Origin: Burkholderiaceae bacterium
GTDB taxonomy: Bacteria; Pseudomonadota; Gammaproteobacteria; Burkholderiales; Burkholderiaceae_C
Reading direction: 5' to 3'
Assembly: GCA_031276435.1 (NCBI GenBank)
Contig: JAISNB010000024.1
Span: 1-21,874, forward strand
Length of the DNA: 21,874 nt
Part shown: positions 16,022-21,874 of the stretch, in pieces
Numbering within the stretch: position 1 is the first letter of the stretch
Layout: every line of letters starts with the position of its first letter
Position numbers and translations under genes: made by a program
Notes under the pieces: generated by a model
Told to the model about the DNA's origin: nothing
The model's input: only the letters and a program-made list of their open reading frames with translations
The model's database searches: none

Positions 16022-16678
16022 ATGCGACCAAACATTGCCATCCTCGCCGCGTGCGGCGCCATCGCGCTGACCGCTTGCGGCAGCAAGACCGACGCCAACG
16101 AAAAGAACTTCAGCGCGGCGCTGACCCAGTATTTCGACAAAAAGGGCGACCTGTGCCTGAGTCTTGGCGAGAAATGGCCAATTGACTTGACCGAGACGGA
16201 CTTTAGCAGCAAGTCTTCGTACGGACAAGCCAACCAGATGGCCGTGCTCGAAGCCGCTGGACTGGTCAAGAGCGAGGACGCCGAGCGGGATATTGTGGAC
16301 ATGTTCACGGACAAGCCCACGGGCAGCAAAATAAAACTCAAACGCTACACACTGACCGACGCGGCCAAGCCGTTCGTGCAGGAAAGAAAGATTTCTTATG
16401 TCCGCGATGAGAAACAGCCCGACCTTTGCTGGGGCAAGAAGGTGCTGGACAAGGTTGTGAAGTGGGAAGGCCCGTTCAAGCTCGGCGACTATCAGGAAGT
16501 AGGCGTTACCTACACTTACAAGATCACTGACATGGCCGACTGGGCCAAAAAGCCGGAAATACAAGCCGCTTTCCCGTATACGCTGAAGCGCGATCTCGAC
16601 GGCGTGGGCAAGCAGTCCCAACACGCCGTCAAGCTGACCAGCGAGGGATGGGAAGCCTTGGGACTGGACACAGACTGA
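16022..16678 (+). CDS. Putative lipoprotein of unknown function
   Basis: A 218-residue protein with a short signal peptide and a lipobox ALTAC (C19), so probably lipid-anchored and exported. AAGGGAGAA lies just upstream of the ATG, a strong ribosome binding site; the frame is open back to 15773 but nothing there supports an earlier start. The mature part has two isolated cysteines (DLCLSLGEKW and DLCWGKKVLD), a segment RYTLTDAAKPFV, and YTYKITDMADWAKKPEIQAAFP near the end. I do not recognise the family. By eye the base composition is less GC-rich than the dsbD region, and it follows the toxin-antitoxin pair, so it may belong to acquired DNA. Confidence 0.8.
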   Translation: MRPNIAILAACGAIALTACGSKTDANEKNFSAALTQYFDKKGDLCLSLGEKWPIDLTETDFSSKSSYGQANQMAVLEAAGLVKSEDAERDIVDMFTDKPTGSKIKLKRYTLTDAAKPFVQERKISYVRDEKQPDLCWGKKVLDKVVKWEGPFKLGDYQEVGVTYTYKITDMADWAKKPEIQAAFPYTLKRDLDGVGKQSQHAVKLTSEGWEALGLDTD

Positions 16679-16704
16679 ACTGAAAATGCCGCACCCGCAA
16701 GCTG

Positions 16705-16732
16705 TTGCCGCCGCCGCAAAAAGCCCTAAGAT
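16705..16732 (+). promoter_or_regulatory. Candidate promoter giving a leaderless creatininase-family mRNA
   Basis: TTGCCG (16705-16710) and TAAGAT (16727-16732) are separated by 16 nt and each matches 4 of 6 sigma-70 consensus bases. The ATG at 16739 starts 6 nt after the -10, where transcription itself should begin, and no Shine-Dalgarno is visible. This suggests a leaderless transcript. Confidence 0.4.
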
Positions 16733-16738
16733 GCCGCC

Positions 16739-17638
16739 ATGAGCACTCATCCCCCCTTGCGCACACGCCAGTGGTCTGATTTGACGACCACCGATTTCGC
16801 GCGTCTGGACATCGATCGCGTGATTGCCGTGCTGCCCCTTGGCGCGACCGAGCAGCACGGCCCGCACTTGCCGCTGTCGGTCGATGGCAATCTGGCGCAT
16901 GGCATTCTGGCCGAGGCCAGCAAGCACCTGCCTGCCGATCTGCCCGCGCTGTTTCTGCCGGTGCAGCGCGTCGGCTTCAGCCCGGAGCACACCGCCTTTT
17001 GGGGCACGTTAAGCCTCAAGGCCGAAACCGTGATCCGGCTATGGACCGACATTGCCGAAAGCGTGAGCGCCAGCGGCGTCAAAAAGCTGTTGCTGTTCAA
17101 CACCCACGGCGGCAACGCGGCACTGCTGGATGTGGTGGCGCGCGATTTGCGCCAGCGCCTGAATCTGCTGGTCTACAGTTGCAGTTGGTTCAATTTGCCC
17201 CTGCTGGACGCGCAGGGCAAGGATGTGATGCAGCGCATCGCCCCTGAAGAGCAACGCTTTGGCGTGCATGGCGGGCAGGTGGAGACGGCCATGATGCTGG
17301 CCATCAAACCCCGGCTGGTGCGCATCAGCCGCGCGGCAGCGTTTGAATCTGCCGCGCAAGAGAGGGCGCGCGATTTTCCGCTGCTGGGCAATGGCAAAAG
17401 CGCCAAACTGGCCTGGGCCGCGCAAGATCTCAACCTGGCTGGCGCGGCGGGCAACGCCGCCGCCGCCACGGTAGAAGACGGCTGCGCCCTGATCGACGCC
17501 GCCGGGCGGGCGCTGGCCCAACTGCTGCGCGAGATGGATCGATTGCCCCCCACCACGCTGCGCGAGTACAAGCCGCCGCGCGCGCCGCTCAAGGCCGCTG
17601 CCGCCCCGGCGCGAGCCGGGCACGCCACGGAAGATTGA
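16739..17638 (+). CDS. Creatininase-family amidohydrolase
   Basis: A 299-residue metal-dependent hydrolase of the creatininase family, which opens or cleaves amide bonds in small (often cyclic) molecules. The metal site is visible: LGATEQHGPHLPLSVDG supplies E38, H40 and D49; NTHGGN supplies H123; GVHGGQVETAMM supplies H177 and E182. GFSPEHTAFWGTLSL is another family segment. The C-terminal 25 or so residues are Pro/Ala-rich and probably disordered. It is followed after 108 nt by a TctC-type binding protein on the same strand; hydrolase plus Bug-type binding protein pairs suggest uptake and breakdown of a carboxylate or amide. Substrate not known. Confidence 0.9.
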   Translation: MSTHPPLRTRQWSDLTTTDFARLDIDRVIAVLPLGATEQHGPHLPLSVDGNLAHGILAEASKHLPADLPALFLPVQRVGFSPEHTAFWGTLSLKAETVIRLWTDIAESVSASGVKKLLLFNTHGGNAALLDVVARDLRQRLNLLVYSCSWFNLPLLDAQGKDVMQRIAPEEQRFGVHGGQVETAMMLAIKPRLVRISRAAAFESAAQERARDFPLLGNGKSAKLAWAAQDLNLAGAAGNAAAATVEDGCALIDAAGRALAQLLREMDRLPPTTLREYKPPRAPLKAAAAPARAGHATED

Positions 17639-17746
17639 GAACCCGCCTGCCTTGCCCGCCCCCTGTTTTTCTGAAATCCGCGCGCGAGGCGCAATGGCCC
17701 CAGAGCCATTGCCCCGCCGCACGCCTGCAACCTGTTGCCCATCGCC

Positions 17747-18754
17747 ATGAACACTGCCAACACCACCACCCGCCGCCGCTTCAATGCCCGCCTGCTTGCC
17801 GCTTTTTCCGCCAGCCTTGGCGCTGCCGCCACCGCCACCTGGCCCCTGACGGCGCGGGCAGCCGCAAAACCCATCCACCTGCTGGTGGGCTTTGCGCCCG
17901 GCGGCGGCACCGACGTGGTGGCCCGGCTGCTGGCCGAGCGCATGCAGCAAATCCTTGGACAGCCCGTGGTGGTCGAAAACCGCCCCGGCGCGGGCGGCCA
18001 GATTGCCGCGCAGGCGCTCAAGGCCGCCGCGCCCGACGGGTTGACACTGTTCATCTCGCACGACCACACCATCTCCATCCTGCCGCTGGTCGTCAGGAAC
18101 CCGGGCTTTGATCCCGCGCGCGACTTTGCCTCGGTCGGCGGCTTCGCCACCTTTGCCAACACCTTTGCCGTACCGGCATCCACGCCCGCGCGCAGCATGG
18201 ACGAATACATCGCCTGGGTGAAAGCGCGCGGCAACCAGGGCAACGTGGGCATTCCAGCACCCGCCTCGGTGCCCGAGTTCCTGGTCAAGGTGCTGGCCGA
18301 AAAATACAAACTCGATCTGGTGGCCGCGCCCTACCGGGGCAGCGCGCCCATGCTGGCCGACATGATGGGCGGCCAGCTTGACGCGGGCGTGGGCGCTGTC
18401 CCCGAATTCCTGGAATACCAGCGCGCGGGCAAACTGCGCATTCTGGCGACCATTGGCGCCAGACGCCAGCCCCTGCTGCCGCAAGTGCCCACCTTCGACG
18501 AGCTGGGCCTCAATGACTTTGCTGAACTGCCCTACTACGGCATTTACGCCCCCGCCGGAACGCCACCGGCCACCCTGCAACGGCTGGCTCAGGCCTTGTC
18601 CAGGGCCATTGCGGAGCCAGCCACGCGCCAGCGCCTGACCGAACTGGGCCTGACGGTAGAGGACATCAGCGCCGCAAAACTCGACAGCCGCGCCCGCGCC
18701 TACGAAAAAACCTGGGCCGCCATCATCCAGCGCAGCGGCTTTCAGCCGCAGTAG
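17747..18754 (+). CDS. Tripartite tricarboxylate transporter (TctC/Bug) substrate-binding protein
   Basis: A 335-residue periplasmic binding protein of the Bug/TctC family, which binds carboxylates and other small anions. The N-terminus TTTRRRFNARLL has a twin-arginine-like motif, followed by a hydrophobic core and an ARA cleavage site near residue 38. Family marks: IHLLVGFAPGGGTDVVARLLAERM, GQPVVVENRPGAGGQIAAQ, PYRGSAPMLADMMGGQLDAGVG and YYGIYAPAGTPPATLQRL. ATG 17747 is used; a TTG at 17735 is less likely. No TctA/TctB membrane genes are nearby, so it is an orphan, common in Burkholderiales. Its last 7 codons and stop lie inside a 39-bp sequence repeated 688 bp downstream. Confidence 0.93.
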   Translation: MNTANTTTRRRFNARLLAAFSASLGAAATATWPLTARAAAKPIHLLVGFAPGGGTDVVARLLAERMQQILGQPVVVENRPGAGGQIAAQALKAAAPDGLTLFISHDHTISILPLVVRNPGFDPARDFASVGGFATFANTFAVPASTPARSMDEYIAWVKARGNQGNVGIPAPASVPEFLVKVLAEKYKLDLVAAPYRGSAPMLADMMGGQLDAGVGAVPEFLEYQRAGKLRILATIGARRQPLLPQVPTFDELGLNDFAELPYYGIYAPAGTPPATLQRLAQALSRAIAEPATRQRLTELGLTVEDISAAKLDSRARAYEKTWAAIIQRSGFQPQ

Positions 18755-18770
18755 TCCTGGGCGCGGGCGG
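18732..18770 (+). repeat. 39-bp direct repeat, copy 1 (overlaps 3' end of the tctC gene)
   Basis: Identical to 19420-19458 except for one base (C at 18762, T at 19450). It starts inside the final codons of the TctC-like gene and runs 16 nt past the stop. Within it, GCGGCT-TTC-AGCCGC is a small hairpin. The two copies bracket 649 bp that contain only the second toxin-antitoxin pair and its flanks. Confidence 0.85.
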
Positions 18771-18771
18771 T

Positions 18772-18821
18772 ACCAAGCACTTGGTTGCCACCGACCGGAT
18801 TGCCGCCGCCCCGATTGGGGC
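18772..18821. terminator. Two hairpins between convergent tctC and toxin genes
   Basis: ACCAAG-CA-CTTGGT (18772-18785) is a perfect palindrome directly after the direct repeat. GCCCC-GATT-GGGGC (18808-18821) is a second stem just past the toxin stop. Both lie between two converging genes and could end transcription, though neither has a strong T run. The first could equally be a protein-binding dyad. Confidence 0.35.
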
Positions 18822-18824
18822 CAG

Positions 18825-19118
18825 TCAATAGCCCGCTTCTTTCTGGTGCCTGAAGGCCAGGACATACACTGCATCGTCGGCCAGCTCGTGGCGATACAGG
18901 GCCACATAGCCAGAATTCCCGAAGGCAATCACCAGTTCGCGCAACTCGGGCAAATCCGGGAGCGGGCAGCCAATGTCAGGGGCCGTTTCGAGCCGCAGCA
19001 ATTGCCGCTCGATGGCCTGGCTGGCGCGTTGGGCGGCTTCGGGTGCCTTCGCGGTCAGGAACCGGCGGCAACGTTCCAGGCCTTTTACTGCGCCTTCAGT
19101 GACGATGACTTGTGGCAC
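18825..19118 (-). CDS. ParE/RelE-family toxin
   Basis: A 97-residue toxin of the RelE/ParE superfamily; ParE members act on DNA gyrase and RelE members on mRNA, and sequence alone does not decide which. Seen: VIVTEGAVKGLERCRRFL at the start, IGCPLPDLPELRELVIAFGNSGYVALYRHE, and the hallmark ending VYVLAFRHQKEAGY. It starts with GTG (19118) and overlaps the antitoxin gene by 34 nt. The pair is enclosed by 39-bp direct repeats. Frame and length look intact. Confidence 0.85.
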   Translation of the reverse strand: MPQVIVTEGAVKGLERCRRFLTAKAPEAAQRASQAIERQLLRLETAPDIGCPLPDLPELRELVIAFGNSGYVALYRHELADDAVYVLAFRHQKEAGY

Positions 19119-19375
19119 TCTGGCGCCTTCTCGTCATGCGCGCCGCCCCAGGTGCTCAGCCAGCCGCGAACTTCCTGATTGGTCAGGTGGCGGCCTGTCT
19201 CTTTGTAGGCCGTCCAGGACGCCAGGGCTTCTTGCGTGAAGCGCGCGCGCGCCTCTTCGCGCTCGACATACTGCTGGATGGCTTCGAGCATGATCCAGTG
19301 CGGCGAGCGGCGGCGCTGGCTGGCAATGTGCTGGACGCGGGTTTTCAGCGCCTCATCAATCCTGAGAGTTGCCAT
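19085..19375 (-). CDS. CopG/ribbon-helix-helix antitoxin
   Basis: A 96-residue protein with an N-terminal ribbon-helix-helix domain (MATLRIDEALKTRVQHIASQRRRSPHWIMLEAIQQYVEREEAR). The conserved SPHWIM-EAI segment is typical of CopG-like partners of ParE toxins. The C-terminal half (ASWTAYKETGRHLTNQEVRGWLSTWG) should bind the toxin. It precedes the toxin gene and overlaps it. No clear Shine-Dalgarno is seen before ATG 19375. It should repress its own promoter, in 19376-19420 next to direct repeat copy 2. Confidence 0.85.
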   Translation of the reverse strand: MATLRIDEALKTRVQHIASQRRRSPHWIMLEAIQQYVEREEARARFTQEALASWTAYKETGRHLTNQEVRGWLSTWGGAHDEKAPECHKSSSLKAQ

Positions 19376-19419
19376 GGCGGAGAACTTTTGGGCACGTGGT
19401 CACAGCGTCTGATGATAAT

Positions 19420-19458
19420 GCAGCGGCTTTCAGCCGCAGTAGTCCTGGGTGCGGGCGG
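19420..19458 (+). repeat. 39-bp direct repeat, copy 2
   Basis: One mismatch from 18732-18770. This copy is not in a gene; it lies between the antitoxin start and the stop of the HIT-like gene. It reproduces the last codons of the TctC-like gene in a non-coding place, so it is probably the derived copy. Confidence 0.85.
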
Positions 19459-19492
19459 GGGAATCGCCCGGCTCTTTTGGGGTGTAAGGCGC

Positions 19493-19963
19493 TCAGGCGT
19501 CTTGCCTGGAAGCGGCCTCTGGCACTGGCCGGCCCAACACCTTGCGCGCGGCGTAGTACACAACGAGCGCGGCATTCTTGGCGCCCAGAACCCCATAAAC
19601 CCAGGCCTTCTGCCAACGGTGCTGCACCACAAAGACATGCAAATGCCAGTTGGGTCTTTTCCGGATCGAGCGCCCGCTGTGAATCAGCATGAATGCCTGG
19701 GCGTCGCCCACCGACTCGCGCGCCAGGCGTTCGGCTTCGGCGAGAAAGAAGGCCATCAGGTCAGCCGCCGCTGGCTGCCCGGCGGCCGCTTCGTGACAAA
19801 GAATGAAGCAATGCTTCAGAAGCGGAAGCTCATACTGCACCAGAAGGCACGAACGCTCGGCATACCCGACGGGTTTCAGGACTTTGTGGTTGAGCATGAA
19901 GCGTGGCATGGCGCGGGCACCTGAACACACGGGGCAAGCCGCGATTGTCACAGAAAGATTCAT
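19493..19963 (-). CDS. Hypothetical protein with a degenerate HIT-like motif and CxxC
   Basis: A 156-residue protein. It opens with ACPVC (C10/C13), a possible metal site. A later segment NWHLHVFVVQHRW (106-117) resembles the histidine triad H-x-H-x-H of HIT hydrolases/transferases, but the third His position is Phe. KHCFILCHEA and FMLIHSGRSIRKRPNWHLH have the spacing seen in HIT proteins. The C-terminal part (VYGVLGAKNAALVVYYAARKVLG) could be a helix at a membrane. The open frame extends upstream to 20245 through a palindromic repeat; ATG 19963 is the sensible start. I cannot name a function. Confidence 0.65.
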   Translation of the reverse strand: MNLSVTIAACPVCSGARAMPRFMLNHKVLKPVGYAERSCLLVQYELPLLKHCFILCHEAAAGQPAAADLMAFFLAEAERLARESVGDAQAFMLIHSGRSIRKRPNWHLHVFVVQHRWQKAWVYGVLGAKNAALVVYYAARKVLGRPVPEAASRQDA

Positions 19964-20054
19964 GGCGGCTTCGGGCCAGTCAGGGCAGACGTCTTGCCAT
20001 TGCGCGCTAGGCGCGGCAAGAGCGTGTGCAGGCAGCGCGCCGCATTGTGTTTCC

Positions 20055-20176
20055 GTCATTGCGAGCAGCGTTGCGACGTGGCAATCAATCCATGGCGCAC
20101 AAGCCGGAACGCCGCAGCAAGCAGGCTGCGGGAATGCCCTCTGGATTGCCACTGGCCCCGTGGCCCTCGCAATGGC
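20055..20176. repeat. REP-like palindromic intergenic element
   Basis: CATTGCGAG (20057-20065) and GTGGCAATC (20078-20086) appear again, reverse-complemented, as GATTGCCAC (20144-20152) and CTCGCAATG (20166-20174). The approximately 120-nt unit is thus a large inverted repeat whose ends carry the core CATTGCGAG-N12/13-GTGGCAATC. This core is like the widespread CATTGCGAG...GCAATC intergenic repeats known from many bacteria. It lies in the 340-nt gap between the HIT-like gene and the DUF1840 gene. The rest of the gap shows nothing else clear. Confidence 0.75.
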
Positions 20177-20303
20177 AAGAGGATGGGGCAGTGCCACATT
20201 GACCGGGACGCTCCCCACATACCCAAAGGCCCGCGCACAAGGCACAATTGCAATGCGCCTGCCATCCAGGGCGCGACTTCATCCGCCTTACAGGAGACAG
20301 AAA

Positions 20304-20627
20304 ATGCTCTACAAATTCAAATCCCAGGTTGCCGCCGAAGTCATCATGCTCCAGCCCGATGCCGAGGCGCTGCTCAAAATCATCGGCAAACAGCCGGGCG
20401 ATCGCGGCATCATCACCGTCGAACAAATAGCCGACGCCGTGGCTGCGCTGCGCAAAGCCATCGCCGACCTTGAGGCCGCCTCTGCCGCCGCCGCGCAAAA
20501 CCCCGACAAAAAAGCCATCGACGCCGTGGGCGACGATGCCGTCACACTCAAGCGCCGCGCCGCGCCGTTCATCGACCTGCTCGAACGCAGCCTTGACGCT
20601 GGCAAAGACGTGGTCTGGGGCGTTTGA
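20304..20627 (+). CDS. DUF1840 domain-containing protein
   Basis: A 107-residue small cytoplasmic protein of unknown function. It starts MLYKFKSQVAAEVIMLQPDAEALLKIIGK and ends with APFIDLLERSLDAGKDVVWGV, the pattern I associate with DUF1840, a family common in beta- and gammaproteobacteria. The N-terminal part looks alpha/beta, and the middle (AALRKAIADLEAASAAAAQ) is an amphipathic helix. AGGAG lies 8 nt before the ATG. It is followed after 87 nt by the pseudouridine synthase gene on the same strand, so co-transcription is possible. Confidence 0.85.
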   Translation: MLYKFKSQVAAEVIMLQPDAEALLKIIGKQPGDRGIITVEQIADAVAALRKAIADLEAASAAAAQNPDKKAIDAVGDDAVTLKRRAAPFIDLLERSLDAGKDVVWGV

Positions 20628-20714
20628 ACCGACGCGCGTACCCCAAAGCGGCGCGCCAGCGGCCTCAAACGCAACAGCCGCAGCGCCCGCTTGCCGCTGC
20701 CGCCTTCTTCCTTT

Positions 20715-21551
20715 ATGAATCAGCCACTGCCTCGCTTTCGCCGTGCCCCGCCGCCTGACGCGGCCGCTGGCGCTGGCGCAGCGGCATCGTCACAGCATGG
20801 CTTGGTGCGCCTGAACAAACGCATGGCCGATCTTGGCCTGGCCTCGCGCCGCGAAGCCGACGAATGGATTGCCCGCGGTTGGGTGCGCGTCAATGGCCAG
20901 CCCGCGCAAATGGGCCAGCGCGTAGCGCCACAAGATGACATCCAGATCGACCACGCCGCCCAAGGCCAGCAGGCGCGGCGCGTCACCGTGCTGCTGCACA
21001 AGCCGGTGGGCTACGTCAGCGGCCAGGCCGAAGACGGCCACCAGCCCGCCGCCCGCTTGTTCGAGCCGCGCAACCACTGGCGTGGCGACGCCAGCCGCAC
21101 CCGCTTTACTCCGGCCCAGCGCAAGGGGCTGGCGCCCGCGGGTCGGCTGGACATCGACTCCACCGGCCTGCTCGTACTCACGCAAGACGGGCGCATCGCG
21201 CGCCAATTGATCGGCGAAAACTCGGCCATCGAAAAAGAATACCTCGTGCGCGTGCGACTTGAGGGCATCACCCGCAACGTACAGGCCGCGCTGCCCGCCC
21301 AGCAACTCGCGCGCCTGCGCCATGGCCTGAGCCTGGACGGCCAGGCGCTGCGGCCCGCGCAGGTCGACTGGCAAAACCCCGAGCAACTGCGCTTTGTGCT
21401 CACCGAAGGCAAAAAACGCCAGATTCGGCGCATGTGCGAAATGGTCGGCCTGGCCGTTACCGGCCTCAAGCGCGTGCGCATCGGCCACATCACACTGGGA
21501 CAACTGCCCGTCGGCCAGTGGCGCTATCTGGGTGAGCGCGAATTGTTTTAG
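20715..21551 (+). CDS. rluF: RluF/RsuA-family rRNA pseudouridine synthase
   Basis: A 278-residue enzyme that converts uridine to pseudouridine in RNA, by family probably 23S rRNA. An Ala/Pro-rich start (1-28) precedes an S4 RNA-binding domain (about 31-80: RLNKRMADLGLASRREADEWIARGWVRVNG). The catalytic domain has LLHKPVGYV (93-101) and GRLDIDSTGLL (143-153) with catalytic D146. EGKKRQIRRMCEMVG near the C-terminus and the GQWRYLGERELF ending favour RluF over RluB/RluE, by memory of the families. ATG 20715 is preferred over an in-frame opening at 20691. No strong ribosome binding site is seen. Confidence 0.88.
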   Translation: MNQPLPRFRRAPPPDAAAGAGAAASSQHGLVRLNKRMADLGLASRREADEWIARGWVRVNGQPAQMGQRVAPQDDIQIDHAAQGQQARRVTVLLHKPVGYVSGQAEDGHQPAARLFEPRNHWRGDASRTRFTPAQRKGLAPAGRLDIDSTGLLVLTQDGRIARQLIGENSAIEKEYLVRVRLEGITRNVQAALPAQQLARLRHGLSLDGQALRPAQVDWQNPEQLRFVLTEGKKRQIRRMCEMVGLAVTGLKRVRIGHITLGQLPVGQWRYLGERELF

Positions 21552-21852
21552 AACCGGCTGCTTTTTTGGAGTTTGCGGTGGTTTCAGGATTTCCCGCACA
21601 CAGTGCTCAAGCCGTGTGTCCAGGTATGTAGCTACCTCGGGCATGGCGTTTTTGTGGGTCAGGGCATCGCTTGAAAACGGTGCTTCAGATCGCGCTTTGC
21701 CAAAGCAGTCGGGAGCACGGTTATCCAGCAAGCACTGGCTGTGGCGGGTGTACCCAAGCGACAATACGCATGCGCCAGCGCGCCGCATTGATGATGCGCG
21801 CGGCGGTTTTTTCTGCCCACCGCTGCCCCATGCCGCTTTGCAAGGTTTGCCC
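21552..21852. other. Approximately 300-nt gap after rluF, no gene seen
   Basis: No convincing coding region appears on either strand; the minus-strand open frame here is only an extension of the rluF antisense frame. The gap has a palindromic GTAGCTAC (21631-21638), GGGT-GT-ACCC near 21747, and a good hairpin-plus-T-run terminator at 21781-21812. A small RNA ending at that terminator is possible but unproven. Confidence 0.5.
21781..21812 (+). terminator. Intrinsic terminator
   Basis: CGCCGC (21781-21786) pairs with GCGGCG (21800-21805), with an alternative inner GCAT/ATGC stem, and is followed by G and six T (21807-21812). It lies 230 nt after the rluF stop on the + strand, so it ends either a long rluF 3' UTR or a separate short transcript. 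Confidence 0.65.
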
Positions 21853-21874
21853 GTGAATACGCAAAACACCTGGT
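21853..21874 (+). CDS. Possible start of the next gene (runs off the window)
   Basis: GTG at 21853 begins an open frame (MNTQNTW if GTG is read as Met) that continues to the window end. AAGG lies 7 nt upstream, and the preceding terminator suits a new transcription unit. Only seven codons are visible, so product and reality are uncertain. Confidence 0.25.

Noticed and set aside
19409..19420. GATGATAATG beside direct repeat copy 2, considered as a Fur site.
   Set aside because: Only a half-site match, with no second half and no iron-related gene next to it.

Overview
The window is high-GC DNA from a betaproteobacterium, most likely Comamonadaceae (Burkholderiales). Three things point there: the divergent fur / bamE-dapB-exbBD block, the Bug/TctC-type binding protein, and an intergenic sequence at 8631-8690 that resembles an interspersed element I remember from Acidovorax/Comamonas-type genomes (a memory match, not a search). 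No rRNA, tRNA, CRISPR array, transposase or integrase was found.

Region 1 (1-8300) is a small-molecule uptake and oxidation locus. A luciferase-like flavin monooxygenase overlaps a GNAT acetyltransferase on the + strand. Convergent to it, a probable five-gene minus-strand operon runs from 8295 down to 1799: NtaA/SnaA/DszA-family monooxygenase, fused amino-acid-type ABC permease/ATPase, solute-binding protein, a second luciferase-like monooxygenase and a paralogous solute-binding protein. The gene set (acetyltransferase, two binding proteins, permease plus ATPase, YtmO-like and YtnJ-like monooxygenases) resembles the Bacillus ytmI/cmo and yxe operons for S-modified cysteine salvage. An organosulfur scavenging role is therefore my main hypothesis.

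Region 2 (8296-8690) is a gene-free gap with several inverted repeats: probable promoter/operator DNA for the operon, a 51-bp structured inverted repeat, and a terminator-like repeat behind exbD.

Region 3 (8691-14470) is core genome: exbD, exbB, dapB and bamE on the minus strand, fur diverging from bamE, and a ScsB-like dsbD convergent with fur. The themes are energised outer-membrane transport, lysine/diaminopimelate synthesis, outer-membrane assembly, iron regulation and periplasmic thiol reduction.

Region 4 (14624-20200) looks accessory. A sensor kinase gene is cut just after its second membrane helix, exactly where a DinJ/YafQ-type toxin-antitoxin pair begins. Then come an unknown lipoprotein, a creatininase-family hydrolase with a possible leaderless promoter, and a TctC/Bug binding protein. 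A second toxin-antitoxin pair (CopG-like/ParE-like) lies between two 39-bp direct repeats, the first of which contains the 3' end of the tctC gene. A small HIT-like protein and a palindromic REP-like element follow.

Region 5 (20304-21874) holds a DUF1840 protein and an RluF-type pseudouridine synthase. The last 320 nt are mostly non-coding and contain a good intrinsic terminator; a next gene may begin at 21853.
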